From the NCBI RefSeq assembly GCF_022458895.1, contig NZ_JAINFL010000004.1, positions 868,001 to 932,000 on the forward strand: a stretch of 64,000 bases of DNA, in the 5' to 3' direction. Origin of the DNA: Roseihalotalea indica (GTDB taxonomy: Bacteria > Bacteroidota > Bacteroidia > Cytophagales > Cyclobacteriaceae). Position numbers and translations under genes: made by a program. The notes beneath the pieces were generated by a model, which ran no database searches, was not told where the DNA came from, and saw nothing but the letters and a program-made list of their open reading frames with translations. How positions within the stretch are numbered: position 1 is the stretch's first letter; each line of letters opens with the position of its first letter. Positions 8,048 to 17,749 of this stretch are shown in pieces.

Positions 8048-8093
8048 ATTGAGTACGTCCACATCTCAGAAAGAAATGTAACAATTGTTACAT
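8048..8093 (-). promoter_or_regulatory. Crp/Fnr-type operator with degenerate -7 box, hydroxylase-crp unit
   Basis: ATGTAACAATTGTTACAT (8076-8093) is a perfect 18-bp palindrome, the best copy of the shared operator. At the same 20-bp distance as at the other sites, the minus strand reads TACTCAAT (8048-8055). This keeps TA but loses TTTG, so the promoter may rely strongly on the activator. It is the only operator-bearing promoter upstream of the Crp/Fnr gene, so it may provide autoregulation. Confidence 0.7.
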
Positions 8094-8263
8094 AAGGTTT
8101 CGTAACCTGCCGCAGGCTCTTCAGCGGCTTTGCGTTTTCCTATTCTATCAGTCAGGCATGAAGCTTCATCTGTAACACTCGACAGTCACAACATATCAAT
8201 AACACACTGAAAGTCAACATCATACAAACACCCCTTTCTTTTTGAAGAATTATAAGGTCGCAA

Positions 8264-8298
8264 AATATTATGCTTTGCAGGCATAATTTGATAATATT
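8264..8298. repeat. nested inverted repeats upstream of the M6 protease gene
   Basis: The inner arms ATTATGC (8267-8273) and GCATAAT (8281-8287) are perfect, around a 7-nt loop. The overlapping outer arms AATATTAT (8264-8271) and ATAATATT (8291-8298) are also perfect. They lie 55-89 bp before the ATG at 8353, where a promoter and operator are expected. TAATATTG (8292-8299) is a one-mismatch -7 box. This could be a repressor site or an RNA structure; the binder is unknown. Confidence 0.4.
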
Positions 8299-8352
8299 GC
8301 TCGTATTTTATTTTTTCATAATTGCATTTTTTATAGCGATCACTCTCTGTCT

Positions 8353-11300
8353 ATGCACCACGCTTACTTATGCCTTATTGTCACTTTTCTATTGTCATTG
8401 CAGTCGCTTGTAGCACAGCAAATGTGTATGATCCCACCTGCGCCGGAGCCATTCGTGGAAGTTCAACCCGATGGCAGTACGATCACTCTATACGCCCGAG
8501 GCAATGCATTCAACTATTGGAAAGAAACCAGCGATGGCTATACCGTAATTAAAAACTCAGAAGGGTTTTACGAATATGCCATGCAGATGAACAAAAAACT
8601 GGTTCCCAGTGGCTTTAAGGCGAGGTCAGCACAATCATCAAGAGCACGAACCAGTTCGGTGATGCCTGGCGGAATTACCAAGCACCTGATTCCTGAATCT
8701 AATGAAAAAGAGCTTCTGGAGTTCCAGAACACCAGGTCTGACCACCCGGCTTCCCCGCTTTCAAACAGCAACCAACGAACTGAAGCAACTACCCTCAACT
8801 TTCTGGTTTGCCTGATTGAATTTCCTGACTATAAACATCAATTCAGCAAAGCCGAGCTCGAGCAGTACTTTAACAGCGAAGGCGGGGCCTATCCTTCCGT
8901 CAAAGAATACTACCGTGAGGTTAGTAACGGTGAATTGAACATTAACTTTACATTAAGCAACTGGTCAGTAGCGGAAAACAGTATTGGCTATTATGGCCGG
9001 CAATATGGATCAGGCCGGGCCCGTTCACTCACCCGCGAGGCCATTAATAATGCGGCAGCCCAGGGTATAAATTTCTCGCAGTTTGATGCTAACGGAGATA
9101 AATATATTGATGGCGTCATCATGCTACATGCCGGGCTGGGAGCTGAAGAGGGAGCTAATGAATACTATATATGGTCGCATAAGTGGAGTGGACTTAACAT
9201 GACGATCGGCGGTATTAACTTTGACAGCTACGTCACAGTACCAGAAACCCGCAACCGGCACGGGAGGAACGGAATGGTTGGCATCGGTGTTACCTGCCAC
9301 GAAATTGGCCACCTGCTAGGCTTACCCGACTTGTATGACACCCGAAGCGGAGGTTACGGTATTGGTAGTTGGGGCCTTATGGGTGTAGGGGGCTGGGCCG
9401 GCAATGAGAACTTCCCCACCCATATGAGTGCCTGGAGTAAAGAACAGATGGACTGGGTGAACATACGCGATATCACCGCTACGTCGGGCGAACATAAGCT
9501 TCTACCCGTTATTGAAGAGAATGTAGTTTACCGCATAAACCTGTCTAACCCGGATGAGTATTTTCTGCTGGAAAACCGGCAGCCAATAGGACTAGACCAG
9601 TCAATACCAGACGGTGGACTGGCCATCTGGCACATAAATAAACTAAAGGCAAAAACCCTTTTTGAGGACCCTTCGAATGTCGTTAATACGTATGGAGAGC
9701 GAGGAATAGACCTGGAAGAAGCTGATAATACCGATATTGATAGCTACTACTGGGCGCAGTCTTCCAACCTGTTTCGGTGGAACGACAACTTTAACTTAAG
9801 CACCCAGCCCAGCAGTGATTATGCCAATACTACATCTACCTACGGCGCCAAAACCGGCGTACGAGTTGAAAATATTCGGATGTCGGGAGATACAGTTGTT
9901 TTTGACTACGAAAGGCGGATGCCTAACCAGGGTGAGAGCTGCGGTGCACCATTGGCGGCGGTAGTTGGTGAAAACAAGACTATTTCGGATAAAACCTGGT
10001 ACTCGTTTACCATGCCAGCCGATGGCTTTGTTTACGTGAGCGCCGCCGCCGGAAGTCCCGAATTCGGGGTATCCATTTACCGCAACTGCTCGGGCGATGC
10101 CACTACCAGCGGTTATACCGACCCTCAGGAGTCTATGGAAGTACGATCTCATAGCGCTAAAAAAGGTCAGAAAATCATTATTGAGTGGGAGAGCTATGAT
10201 GCTGACTCCGAGAGTTCTCCGCTTTCATGGTACCTCAGCTTAGAAACAGGCGGTGTTGCTAAACAGGATTCATTGGCGTTAGTAGCGTATTATAATAGTA
10301 TGCAGGGTAAAACCTGGCCTAGCTATCTTCGGGAAAACTGGCTAACCAAACCCGTGTCTTCCTGGGCCGGGGTCACTGTAAAAAATAACCGGGTAGCCAG
10401 CGTTGACCTCCCTACTTTTAGTGGAACGGTACCGGGCCAATTCTTCGACCTCACCGCACTAAAATCTTTATCACTCTTTAATGGAGATTACGAAAACGGC
10501 AAAGCAGTACTCCCAGCAGGAATTGATAAACTGAAGGAGCTAAGGCAAATCATTATCGCCGATAATAAAAGTGAAATCAACTTCCTTCAGCAACTATCGT
10601 CTTTAACTGCTCTGGAAATACTTGACATTACGTCCGGATCTATCTCCCAAGCTTTGCCTGATAATCTGGGCAATCTAAAAAAGCTCAAAACACTTTCCAT
10701 AACCAGCAACAACTGGTCAACTAGAATACCAGCCTCTCTTAATTCACTCACGGAGTTACAGACTCTCTACCTGGCTTCGGAAAAGCTTTCCGGCCCTCTA
10801 CCCGGACTATCCAAGCTAAAAAAATTGTATACGCTGGAAATTGATGGGCCAGTGAGTGGTACATTGCCCGAGAGTCTTGGCGAACTGGAACTATTATCTC
10901 GCTTAGAGCTTAGAAACACGGCACTGACCGGTAGTATTCCTACATCGATAAGCCGCCTTATTTCTTTAGAGTCTCTTACCATCAATCACGCATCCTTAAG
11001 CGGAGCCATTCCGTCTGGTGTCTTCGACCTGCCGGTACTGCACTCCCTTGACCTTTCATACAATAAGTTAGAAAGCTTGCCTGAAAACTTCCTGCAATCT
11101 TCCTCTATCGGTGCTTACTACCTAAACAATAATCAAATTAAAGGGACACTACCCGCCAAGGTAACCTTATCCGACAACGAACTCGAACTCAATCTGTCGT
11201 ATAACCGGATGTCCGGTATTCTGCCTGTTTGGGTGACTGAAACCGAATGGTGGACTTTTGATATTAGTCACAACCAGTTTGAAGGAAAAATTCCTCAAAT

Positions 11301-14085
11301 TACAACGGTAGGCATGTATAATCCGGTACTGGTGAATAACAACCGCTTTACGGCCATGACCACTTATAATATGAATGAAGATATATCAGTGGAATTTGCG
11401 GTGATGTGCGCCCGGAATCAACTTAGCTTTGACGACCTGGTACCTAATGCCCGAATACTCGATAACTACTCAGATGACGACTGGGAAAATTTTGGCACTT
11501 ACGAAGCATTTCAACCTCAGGATTCGGTTCATAAAAATATAACCCGGACCCTTAAATCTGGCGACAGTTACCGAATAGACCTAGGAGTAGACTCTACAAT
11601 TCAGAATGTTGTTTACTATTGGTTTAAAGATGATGAACCGGTTGACACCACTTCGGTCAGTTATCTGGAGATTGAAAACTTCTCGAGTACGAAAGCTGGA
11701 TCTTACCGGGTAGAGTCTGTCTATAAAGGCAACCCCTTGTTTAAGAACCTGATACTTTACTACGACGGTATCGTGTTGCAAATGAATGGCAAACTTGACC
11801 AACACATTGTATACACGAAACCCACCACAATTACCTACGGAGACGATCCTGTTGTTCTGAACATCAGCGCACCGGCAGAAGGCCCAGTGCAACTCATGGT
11901 ACTTGAAGGAAAAAACCGCGTTATTCTGGAAGAAACTGAGCTAACCATTACCGCTGCCGGTATGGTGAAAATCCAGGCATCGCACCCGGGTGATAGCCAG
12001 TACAATCCTACCGATACAATCATTACCCTGGCTATAGAAAAGGCGAATCAAACCATCACATTTAGTACCATTGAAGATAAAACCTACGGTAGCGACGACT
12101 TTCTGCTGGAAGCCACCGCCAGTAGTAACCTCCCTTTATCATTCACTGTGGAGAAAGGTGATATTGAACTTGATGGCAAGAAAGTCCGGATCATGGGAGT
12201 AGGTGAGGTAGTGATTCGGGCCAGTCAGAACGGTAGCGAGAATTTTTATCCGGCAGAATCAGTAACGCAAACATTCTCCGTTACCAAGCAGGATCAGCAG
12301 ATCACTTTCACTCCTATTGAAGATCGTACCTACGGTGATACGCTCATCCAACTGGATGTGACTTCTAACCGTAATCTGCCGGTAACCATTAAACCACTAA
12401 CGGATAATATTGAACTTGTTGAAGGCCAGCTTCGGATTTTACAAGCGGGAGAAGCCATGGTGGAAGCCACTCAGCCCGGAGATGAATACACTGCTGCTGC
12501 CGTGCCGGTAAAACGAACATTTTTCATTCGTAAGCGGGAGCAGATCATTCGTCTGGATACCATTGGAAACAAGATGCTGGCCGACGGAGCATTTACTATA
12601 AGTGCCATCTCAAACGCCGGACTAGCCGTTAATCTGACCGTAGTGAAAGGTATGGATTTGGTTACGGTGGAATCGTCAGGCGACAAGTTTCTAATTACTC
12701 CTCTGGCTGTGGGGCAGGTAGTGCTTCAGGCAGCCCAGCCCGGAGACCAGAACCATGAACCGGCCAATCCCAGACAGGAAGACTTTTATATCTATGAAGA
12801 TGCGATAGACCGGCAACCTCAGTTTATAACGTTGCATGAACTTCCCGACACCGTAGCGATTGGTGAAGAAATTATACTACGAGCGGAAATAAGCAGCGGC
12901 CTTCCCCCTGCCTTCCGCGTAGAAGGACCAGCTCAATTGGTTAGAGATAGTGTTGTTCAGGTTACGGGCACAGGCACTATCATTGTCAGAGTCTCGCAGT
13001 CAGGCAATGAAGAGTATCTGCCTGCTGAGGAGGTTGCGCGACGGATTACGGTTGCCCGAGGCATGCAGCAGATTACGTTCAAAGACATCCCTGATACCGT
13101 AGCATTGGAACAACCCCTAACCCTGGAGGCCCTGAGCAATAGCAGTACGCCTGTACAGTTCAGGGTTTTGGCCGGACCAGCCAATATCCAGGGGAATATT
13201 GCCAGTTTTTATGATGAGGGAGAGGTTACCCTGGAAGCTTATCTAGAGCGTGATAGCCTGTATGAAGCAGCCCAGTCAACCCAAACCTTCTACGTCAAAA
13301 GCACGGTAGACCCTCTGGGGCGACAGGCGCAGGAGCTGGTGTATCCGGAAATCAATGATAACGAACTGGCCTATGGCGACGATTCCGTTGACTTCCCCGT
13401 CACCAGTGACAGCAACCTGCCAGTTACTGTAAAAGTAGAAGGAGCCAACTATGAAAAAGGGCAATTAATTATTACCAGACCAGGCACGGTAACCGTCACC
13501 ATGTATCAGGAAGGAAATGATGAGTACCTGCCTAGCGATACCGTAACTCTTGCGTTTGTGGTTGATAAAGGATCGCAGGAAATCCGGTTCACCACGGAAG
13601 AAATAGAAAGCATAAATGACTCAACCTTCACTTTCAATGCCACGTCTACCTCGGGGCTTCCCGTACAGTATCGGGTTTTAGAGGGCGAAGCCAGCCTGGA
13701 TGGGAATCAGCTCATTGTGCATGCCGGTGGAGAAATCAGGGTGGAGGCTTATCAGGAAGGTGACGATTTTTACAAGCCCACTGCCGGTTACTTTCAAATA
13801 TTGACAGTAGACTTAACGGAAGTAGTCACCAGCCTTCAGGATGAGCTGGCAGAGAAGCTTCTAATGTACCCGAACCCTACCGCTGATATATTACATGTTC
13901 GTTTGCCATCTGGTATGGGACCGGTATTCTACCAACTGTACAATGATCAGGGCAGCATCGTTTTGAAGGGAACATTGAAGGATAACAAACTGGAGGTTAA
14001 TACTCTTCCTGCCGGAATATATATGATAGGGTTATACCTTCAGGATCACTGGATCTACCGGAAAGTTCTAAAGAAAGAAAAGTAA
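8353..14085 (+). CDS. secreted M6-family metalloprotease with LRR, MBG-like repeats and T9SS tail
   Basis: This 1910-residue preproprotein starts with a signal peptide (about 1-21). An N-terminal propeptide-like segment typical of M6-like proteases follows (VQPDGSTITLYARG). The protease domain contains the zinc motif HEIGHLLGLPD (H316, E317, H320) and ends near residue 520. About 640-1010 are leucine-rich repeats of the L..L..L.L..N.L.G.IP kind. About 1145-1825 hold eight repeats of 80-95 residues beginning QxITF..I.D.tYG, the MBG-like fold common in Bacteroidota surface proteins. The last 75 residues (LLMYPNPTADILHVRLP...) are a type A T9SS sorting domain, so the protein is exported through the type IX system and probably held at the surface. 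Likely a surface or secreted endopeptidase with adhesive stalk; the target is unknown. It is monocistronic and convergent with the kinase. Confidence 0.93.
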   Translation: MHHAYLCLIVTFLLSLQSLVAQQMCMIPPAPEPFVEVQPDGSTITLYARGNAFNYWKETSDGYTVIKNSEGFYEYAMQMNKKLVPSGFKARSAQSSRARTSSVMPGGITKHLIPESNEKELLEFQNTRSDHPASPLSNSNQRTEATTLNFLVCLIEFPDYKHQFSKAELEQYFNSEGGAYPSVKEYYREVSNGELNINFTLSNWSVAENSIGYYGRQYGSGRARSLTREAINNAAAQGINFSQFDANGDKYIDGVIMLHAGLGAEEGANEYYIWSHKWSGLNMTIGGINFDSYVTVPETRNRHGRNGMVGIGVTCHEIGHLLGLPDLYDTRSGGYGIGSWGLMGVGGWAGNENFPTHMSAWSKEQMDWVNIRDITATSGEHKLLPVIEENVVYRINLSNPDEYFLLENRQPIGLDQSIPDGGLAIWHINKLKAKTLFEDPSNVVNTYGERGIDLEEADNTDIDSYYWAQSSNLFRWNDNFNLSTQPSSDYANTTSTYGAKTGVRVENIRMSGDTVVFDYERRMPNQGESCGAPLAAVVGENKTISDKTWYSFTMPADGFVYVSAAAGSPEFGVSIYRNCSGDATTSGYTDPQESMEVRSHSAKKGQKIIIEWESYDADSESSPLSWYLSLETGGVAKQDSLALVAYYNSMQGKTWPSYLRENWLTKPVSSWAGVTVKNNRVASVDLPTFSGTVPGQFFDLTALKSLSLFNGDYENGKAVLPAGIDKLKELRQIIIADNKSEINFLQQLSSLTALEILDITSGSISQALPDNLGNLKKLKTLSITSNNWSTRIPASLNSLTELQTLYLASEKLSGPLPGLSKLKKLYTLEIDGPVSGTLPESLGELELLSRLELRNTALTGSIPTSISRLISLESLTINHASLSGAIPSGVFDLPVLHSLDLSYNKLESLPENFLQSSSIGAYYLNNNQIKGTLPAKVTLSDNELELNLSYNRMSGILPVWVTETEWWTFDISHNQFEGKIPQITTVGMYNPVLVNNNRFTAMTTYNMNEDISVEFAVMCARNQLSFDDLVPNARILDNYSDDDWENFGTYEAFQPQDSVHKNITRTLKSGDSYRIDLGVDSTIQNVVYYWFKDDEPVDTTSVSYLEIENFSSTKAGSYRVESVYKGNPLFKNLILYYDGIVLQMNGKLDQHIVYTKPTTITYGDDPVVLNISAPAEGPVQLMVLEGKNRVILEETELTITAAGMVKIQASHPGDSQYNPTDTIITLAIEKANQTITFSTIEDKTYGSDDFLLEATASSNLPLSFTVEKGDIELDGKKVRIMGVGEVVIRASQNGSENFYPAESVTQTFSVTKQDQQITFTPIEDRTYGDTLIQLDVTSNRNLPVTIKPLTDNIELVEGQLRILQAGEAMVEATQPGDEYTAAAVPVKRTFFIRKREQIIRLDTIGNKMLADGAFTISAISNAGLAVNLTVVKGMDLVTVESSGDKFLITPLAVGQVVLQAAQPGDQNHEPANPRQEDFYIYEDAIDRQPQFITLHELPDTVAIGEEIILRAEISSGLPPAFRVEGPAQLVRDSVVQVTGTGTIIVRVSQSGNEEYLPAEEVARRITVARGMQQITFKDIPDTVALEQPLTLEALSNSSTPVQFRVLAGPANIQGNIASFYDEGEVTLEAYLERDSLYEAAQSTQTFYVKSTVDPLGRQAQELVYPEINDNELAYGDDSVDFPVTSDSNLPVTVKVEGANYEKGQLIITRPGTVTVTMYQEGNDEYLPSDTVTLAFVVDKGSQEIRFTTEEIESINDSTFTFNATSTSGLPVQYRVLEGEASLDGNQLIVHAGGEIRVEAYQEGDDFYKPTAGYFQILTVDLTEVVTSLQDELAEKLLMYPNPTADILHVRLPSGMGPVFYQLYNDQGSIVLKGTLKDNKLEVNTLPAGIYMIGLYLQDHWIYRKVLKKEK

Positions 14086-14127
14086 GTCGTCAATTTTTGG
14101 CCTAGCCCATGCATTGATATTGATAAC

Positions 14128-14159
14128 CGGACCGGTTTTTCTTCAATAAAGCCGGTCCG
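14128..14159. terminator. hairpin between convergent genes
   Basis: CGGACCGG (14128-14135) and CCGGTCCG (14152-14159) form a perfect 8-bp G/C-rich stem around a T/A-rich 16-nt loop. It lies between the stops of the M6 protease and the hybrid kinase. There is no clear T-run on either side, so its role as a shared terminator is a guess from position. Confidence 0.45.
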
Positions 14160-14194
14160 CTGCTTATTGGCGGTTGCCCAATTAGACCAGCCAC

Positions 14195-17100
14195 TTACTG
14201 GTAGGTGAAATCGGCCTTTTTAATGACATGCTTTACCAGAACGCGTACCTGTTGAACTTCTTGTTCGATTTGCTGTATCAGTTCTTCAATATCTTTATTG
14301 ATAAAAGCACTCTGCTCTTCCAGAGAGGCGAAAAGTTGAGCCAGTATATTCATTCCAACTATTTTTATACTGCTTTTATGTTTATGCCCTAGCCTGTTCA
14401 GGGCTTCAATATCCTCATTTTGAAAAGCCTCATTGATCAGTGGCAAATCTTTATCCAACTGTTTGAACAGCTCATTGATCAGCTCCTCAATAATCACTTC
14501 ATCATTTATGTCCATATTGGCTTTGCACTCGTCAAGATTAAAGTGAGTCAGTTGATTTTCAGCAATACCTTCTATAGTGAGCGTTGGAACACTCTTATCT
14601 TTTTTAACCCATTTTTCTAGTTTAACTTTTAGCGTATCCAGCACAAAGGGTTTACTAAGGTAATCATTCATACCCGCCTCCAGGCACCGCTCTCGCTCCC
14701 CGCTCACTGCACTGGCGGTTAGTGCAATAATGGTAGCATGGTGGTCTTTATCATGTTCCCTAATCTTTTTGCTTGCTTCATAGCCACTCATCACAGGCAT
14801 TTGAATATCCATCAAAATAATATCGGCGTTGCATTCAAGAAACTTTTCTACCGCATCCGCTCCATCCTGCGCCTCTTTCACGGAAGCATCAGGCAGGATA
14901 TTGTGTATCATCTTTCGGGCCAGTATTCGGTTCATAGGATTATCATCTACCAGTAAGATGTTGACCTCAGAAGCAGACGTAATCTGCGGCATTACAGTCA
15001 GTTTTTCAGAAACTGGTGCGTGAATACTCTCCAGTGTATGAGTAAGCTGATGCAAGGTGATCGGTTTACTCATTACTTTTTGAACTCCCAGCCCTTGTCG
15101 TGAAATATTGATTTCCTTATCGTCTACCGCACTATGCAATAAAATAACCAGCAATTCTTCTTGGCTGATATGAAGCACATCCCTGACCTCCCTGATTACC
15201 TGAACCCCATTCATTTGCGGCATATGGTAATCAATGATCAGCAGATCGTAGGTATTGTTTTTGATCTTTTCTAATGCTTCCAGGCCATTTGCTGCCGTAT
15301 CCGATTCTATATTTACGATAGAAAGCATATCCTGGATAATCTGTAGGTTTTTAGGATGGTCGTCCACAATCAGCACATGTTGAATAGTGCTATCGCTTTT
15401 TGAAAGCTGCGACTCGCCCGACTCAGTCTTTAAACTCAGATTGAAGAAAAAGCGGCTGCCCGTTCCGGGTTTGCTTTCCAGCTCCATCTTGGAGTTCATT
15501 AAAGCAAGTAATTGATTAGAAATAGTCAAGCCTAGTCCGGTACCTCCGTATTTTCGGGTGGTAGAGGCGTCTTCCTGAGAAAAGGCTTTAAAAATTGCGT
15601 ACTGTCTTTTAGAATCTATACCGATCCCCGTATCTCTAACAGAAAACTCCAGACTACTAAGGTTACTTTCGCTATCCTCAGAGACTAGTTTTACGGTAAT
15701 CTCTATTTCTCCTGTCTCAGTAAATTTAACGGCGTTGCCCAACAAATTAACCAATATCTGTCGGAGTCTTATCGGGTCTATCCAGGCGTATTGGGGAATC
15801 TTGGCATCTATATTCAGTAGCAACTCCAAGTTCTTCTCTTCTACCTTATGTTTGACAATGTCACTCGCCTGCTCCATCAACTCCCATAAATCATATTTCT
15901 CCTCTAAAAGCTCAAGTTTACCGGCCTCAATTTTAGAGAAATCTAATATATCGCTAATAAGGTCTAACAGCGCATTAGCTGAATGATGTACCGCCTGCAT
16001 ATACTGCATCTGATTGGCATCTAAAGGGCTTTTCATCAGCAAATCCGAAAATCCAATAACCCCATTGAGCGGGGTGCGAATTTCGTGACTCATATTTGCC
16101 AAAAATTCTGATTTGGCAATACTAGCGGCCCGAGCTTCTTCCATAGCCTGTACTAAGTTCTGCTCAGATAGTTTTTGTTCCGTGACATCCCGCTGAATAG
16201 CCACCCAATGGGTATAGCGTCCATTTTTATCCGCTACTGGTACCACCGAAATATTCACCCAGTATTTCTCTCCCGTCTTTTTATAATTGATGAAATCTGC
16301 TTCAAAAGGCTGTAGGGTCCGAAAGGCCTTATTCATACGAGTCAGTTCTTTTCGGTCCGTTTCGGGGCCTTGAAGAAACCGTGTTGTTTTACCAATCACT
16401 TCATTCTGGCTAAAACCAGTCATATTGCAAAAAGACTGATTCACATACACAATATGATGGTCATCAGGGTAGGCTTTAATTTCCATAATGATAACCGCAT
16501 CTTTCGCATGGGTTATCACTGATTCTAATAACTTGAGATGTGATTCTTTTTTCTTTTGTTCATCAATATCCTGAAAAGTACCGTACATTCTGACGCACTT
16601 ACCATCTTTAAACTCAACCTTGCCAATAGCCCTAACCCAACGTTCTTTTCCCCGAGCGGTGATAATCTGGAGTTCTACATCATAAGGCTCTCCCGTCTGG
16701 ATCGCCTGATTTACCACCCGCTGTATGGTATCCCGACTGTAGCCTTCTTTGTAAAAATTAATACCTGACGTAAGGTCGGGCACAAAGTCGGGTTCTACCT
16801 CGTGAATTTCCTTCGTCATCTGAGTCCAGAATATGGTATTCCGGACTAGGTCAAACTCCCATCCTCCCACTCGGGCTACCCGATTAGTCTGCTCCAGCAT
16901 TTCTTCCGTCTTCGTCAATTCCTTTTCGGCGGCATAGCGGATAGTCATATCCCGAAAGATGCCTCGGGTACTATGGCTACCATTGGCTGATTGGTGAGTA
17001 CTAATAGTACCTTCAACCTGAATGGGTTTACCGGTTTTGCTTAGAAAAACCACGTTTACTGATAGAGGCTCTTTATTGCGCATTAAAAGTGCAAATTGCT

Positions 17101-17749
17101 CTTTACAGTGTTTGTGATACTGGGAGTCAATGATATCAAAAAAGGTAAGTTCGCTGGCTTGCTGTGCAGTATAGCCCAAAGCCTTACACCAGGCACGGTT
17201 TACATAAAGATACCTCCCTTCTTCATCTACACTTTGAATCAAATCATTGCTATCATCTAAAAATGCCTGAAGCTCTTTTTTTGAATCGTTAAGTTCATTG
17301 ATCGTTCTCTGCAACGCTTCTTCTTTTTGTCCTAAAGACGTCACATCCGAATACGCTCTTATGACCCGAATAGGTTTCTCCTTTTTGTCACGAATAATCA
17401 GTCCCCGGCAACGTAGTCTGATCGTAAAACCAGTTTTATGGTGGAAGCGCAAGATTTCGTCATAATGAATGGTCGGATTAGCCTGATATTTATCCATCCT
17501 CTCATCTACAACTGGTAAATCTTCAGGAAAAATAAGTTGTCGCCAGGATTCAGGCTGTTGAGATTTGTCAGCGGGGCTGTATCCCAAAGTAATCCAGAAT
17601 TTTGGACTTACCCATTCGTTTTTCGGTTGTTCCAGGTCTTTATACCATATACCGGCCCACGACGATTCCTGAATAAAATCATAAATTTCGCTATTTATAT
17701 TTATGAGATCGTATAGTTCTTTTTTCAGATAATCTTGCTTAAAATTCAT
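14195..17749 (-). CDS. hybrid sensor histidine kinase (multi-PAS, two receivers, HPt)
   Basis: This 1184-residue protein has no membrane segment or signal peptide, so it is probably cytoplasmic. Four PAS modules cover about 25-530 (the first is PAS_3-like). The HisKA box SHEIRTPLNG has phospho-acceptor H555. The ATPase domain shows N, G1 (DTGIGID) and G2 (GGTGLGL) boxes. Receiver 1 has D840 (IIDYHMP), receiver 2 has D981 (LMDIQMP), and an HPt domain has H1122 in GHKHKSS. All phosphorelay residues look intact. No DNA-binding domain is present and no response regulator gene is adjacent, so the final output partner is elsewhere. It is not of the HTCS type that usually controls polysaccharide loci, so its position beside a SusC/D locus says little about function. 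Confidence 0.93.
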   Translation of the reverse strand: MNFKQDYLKKELYDLININSEIYDFIQESSWAGIWYKDLEQPKNEWVSPKFWITLGYSPADKSQQPESWRQLIFPEDLPVVDERMDKYQANPTIHYDEILRFHHKTGFTIRLRCRGLIIRDKKEKPIRVIRAYSDVTSLGQKEEALQRTINELNDSKKELQAFLDDSNDLIQSVDEEGRYLYVNRAWCKALGYTAQQASELTFFDIIDSQYHKHCKEQFALLMRNKEPLSVNVVFLSKTGKPIQVEGTISTHQSANGSHSTRGIFRDMTIRYAAEKELTKTEEMLEQTNRVARVGGWEFDLVRNTIFWTQMTKEIHEVEPDFVPDLTSGINFYKEGYSRDTIQRVVNQAIQTGEPYDVELQIITARGKERWVRAIGKVEFKDGKCVRMYGTFQDIDEQKKKESHLKLLESVITHAKDAVIIMEIKAYPDDHHIVYVNQSFCNMTGFSQNEVIGKTTRFLQGPETDRKELTRMNKAFRTLQPFEADFINYKKTGEKYWVNISVVPVADKNGRYTHWVAIQRDVTEQKLSEQNLVQAMEEARAASIAKSEFLANMSHEIRTPLNGVIGFSDLLMKSPLDANQMQYMQAVHHSANALLDLISDILDFSKIEAGKLELLEEKYDLWELMEQASDIVKHKVEEKNLELLLNIDAKIPQYAWIDPIRLRQILVNLLGNAVKFTETGEIEITVKLVSEDSESNLSSLEFSVRDTGIGIDSKRQYAIFKAFSQEDASTTRKYGGTGLGLTISNQLLALMNSKMELESKPGTGSRFFFNLSLKTESGESQLSKSDSTIQHVLIVDDHPKNLQIIQDMLSIVNIESDTAANGLEALEKIKNNTYDLLIIDYHMPQMNGVQVIREVRDVLHISQEELLVILLHSAVDDKEINISRQGLGVQKVMSKPITLHQLTHTLESIHAPVSEKLTVMPQITSASEVNILLVDDNPMNRILARKMIHNILPDASVKEAQDGADAVEKFLECNADIILMDIQMPVMSGYEASKKIREHDKDHHATIIALTASAVSGERERCLEAGMNDYLSKPFVLDTLKVKLEKWVKKDKSVPTLTIEGIAENQLTHFNLDECKANMDINDEVIIEELINELFKQLDKDLPLINEAFQNEDIEALNRLGHKHKSSIKIVGMNILAQLFASLEEQSAFINKDIEELIQQIEQEVQQVRVLVKHVIKKADFTYQ

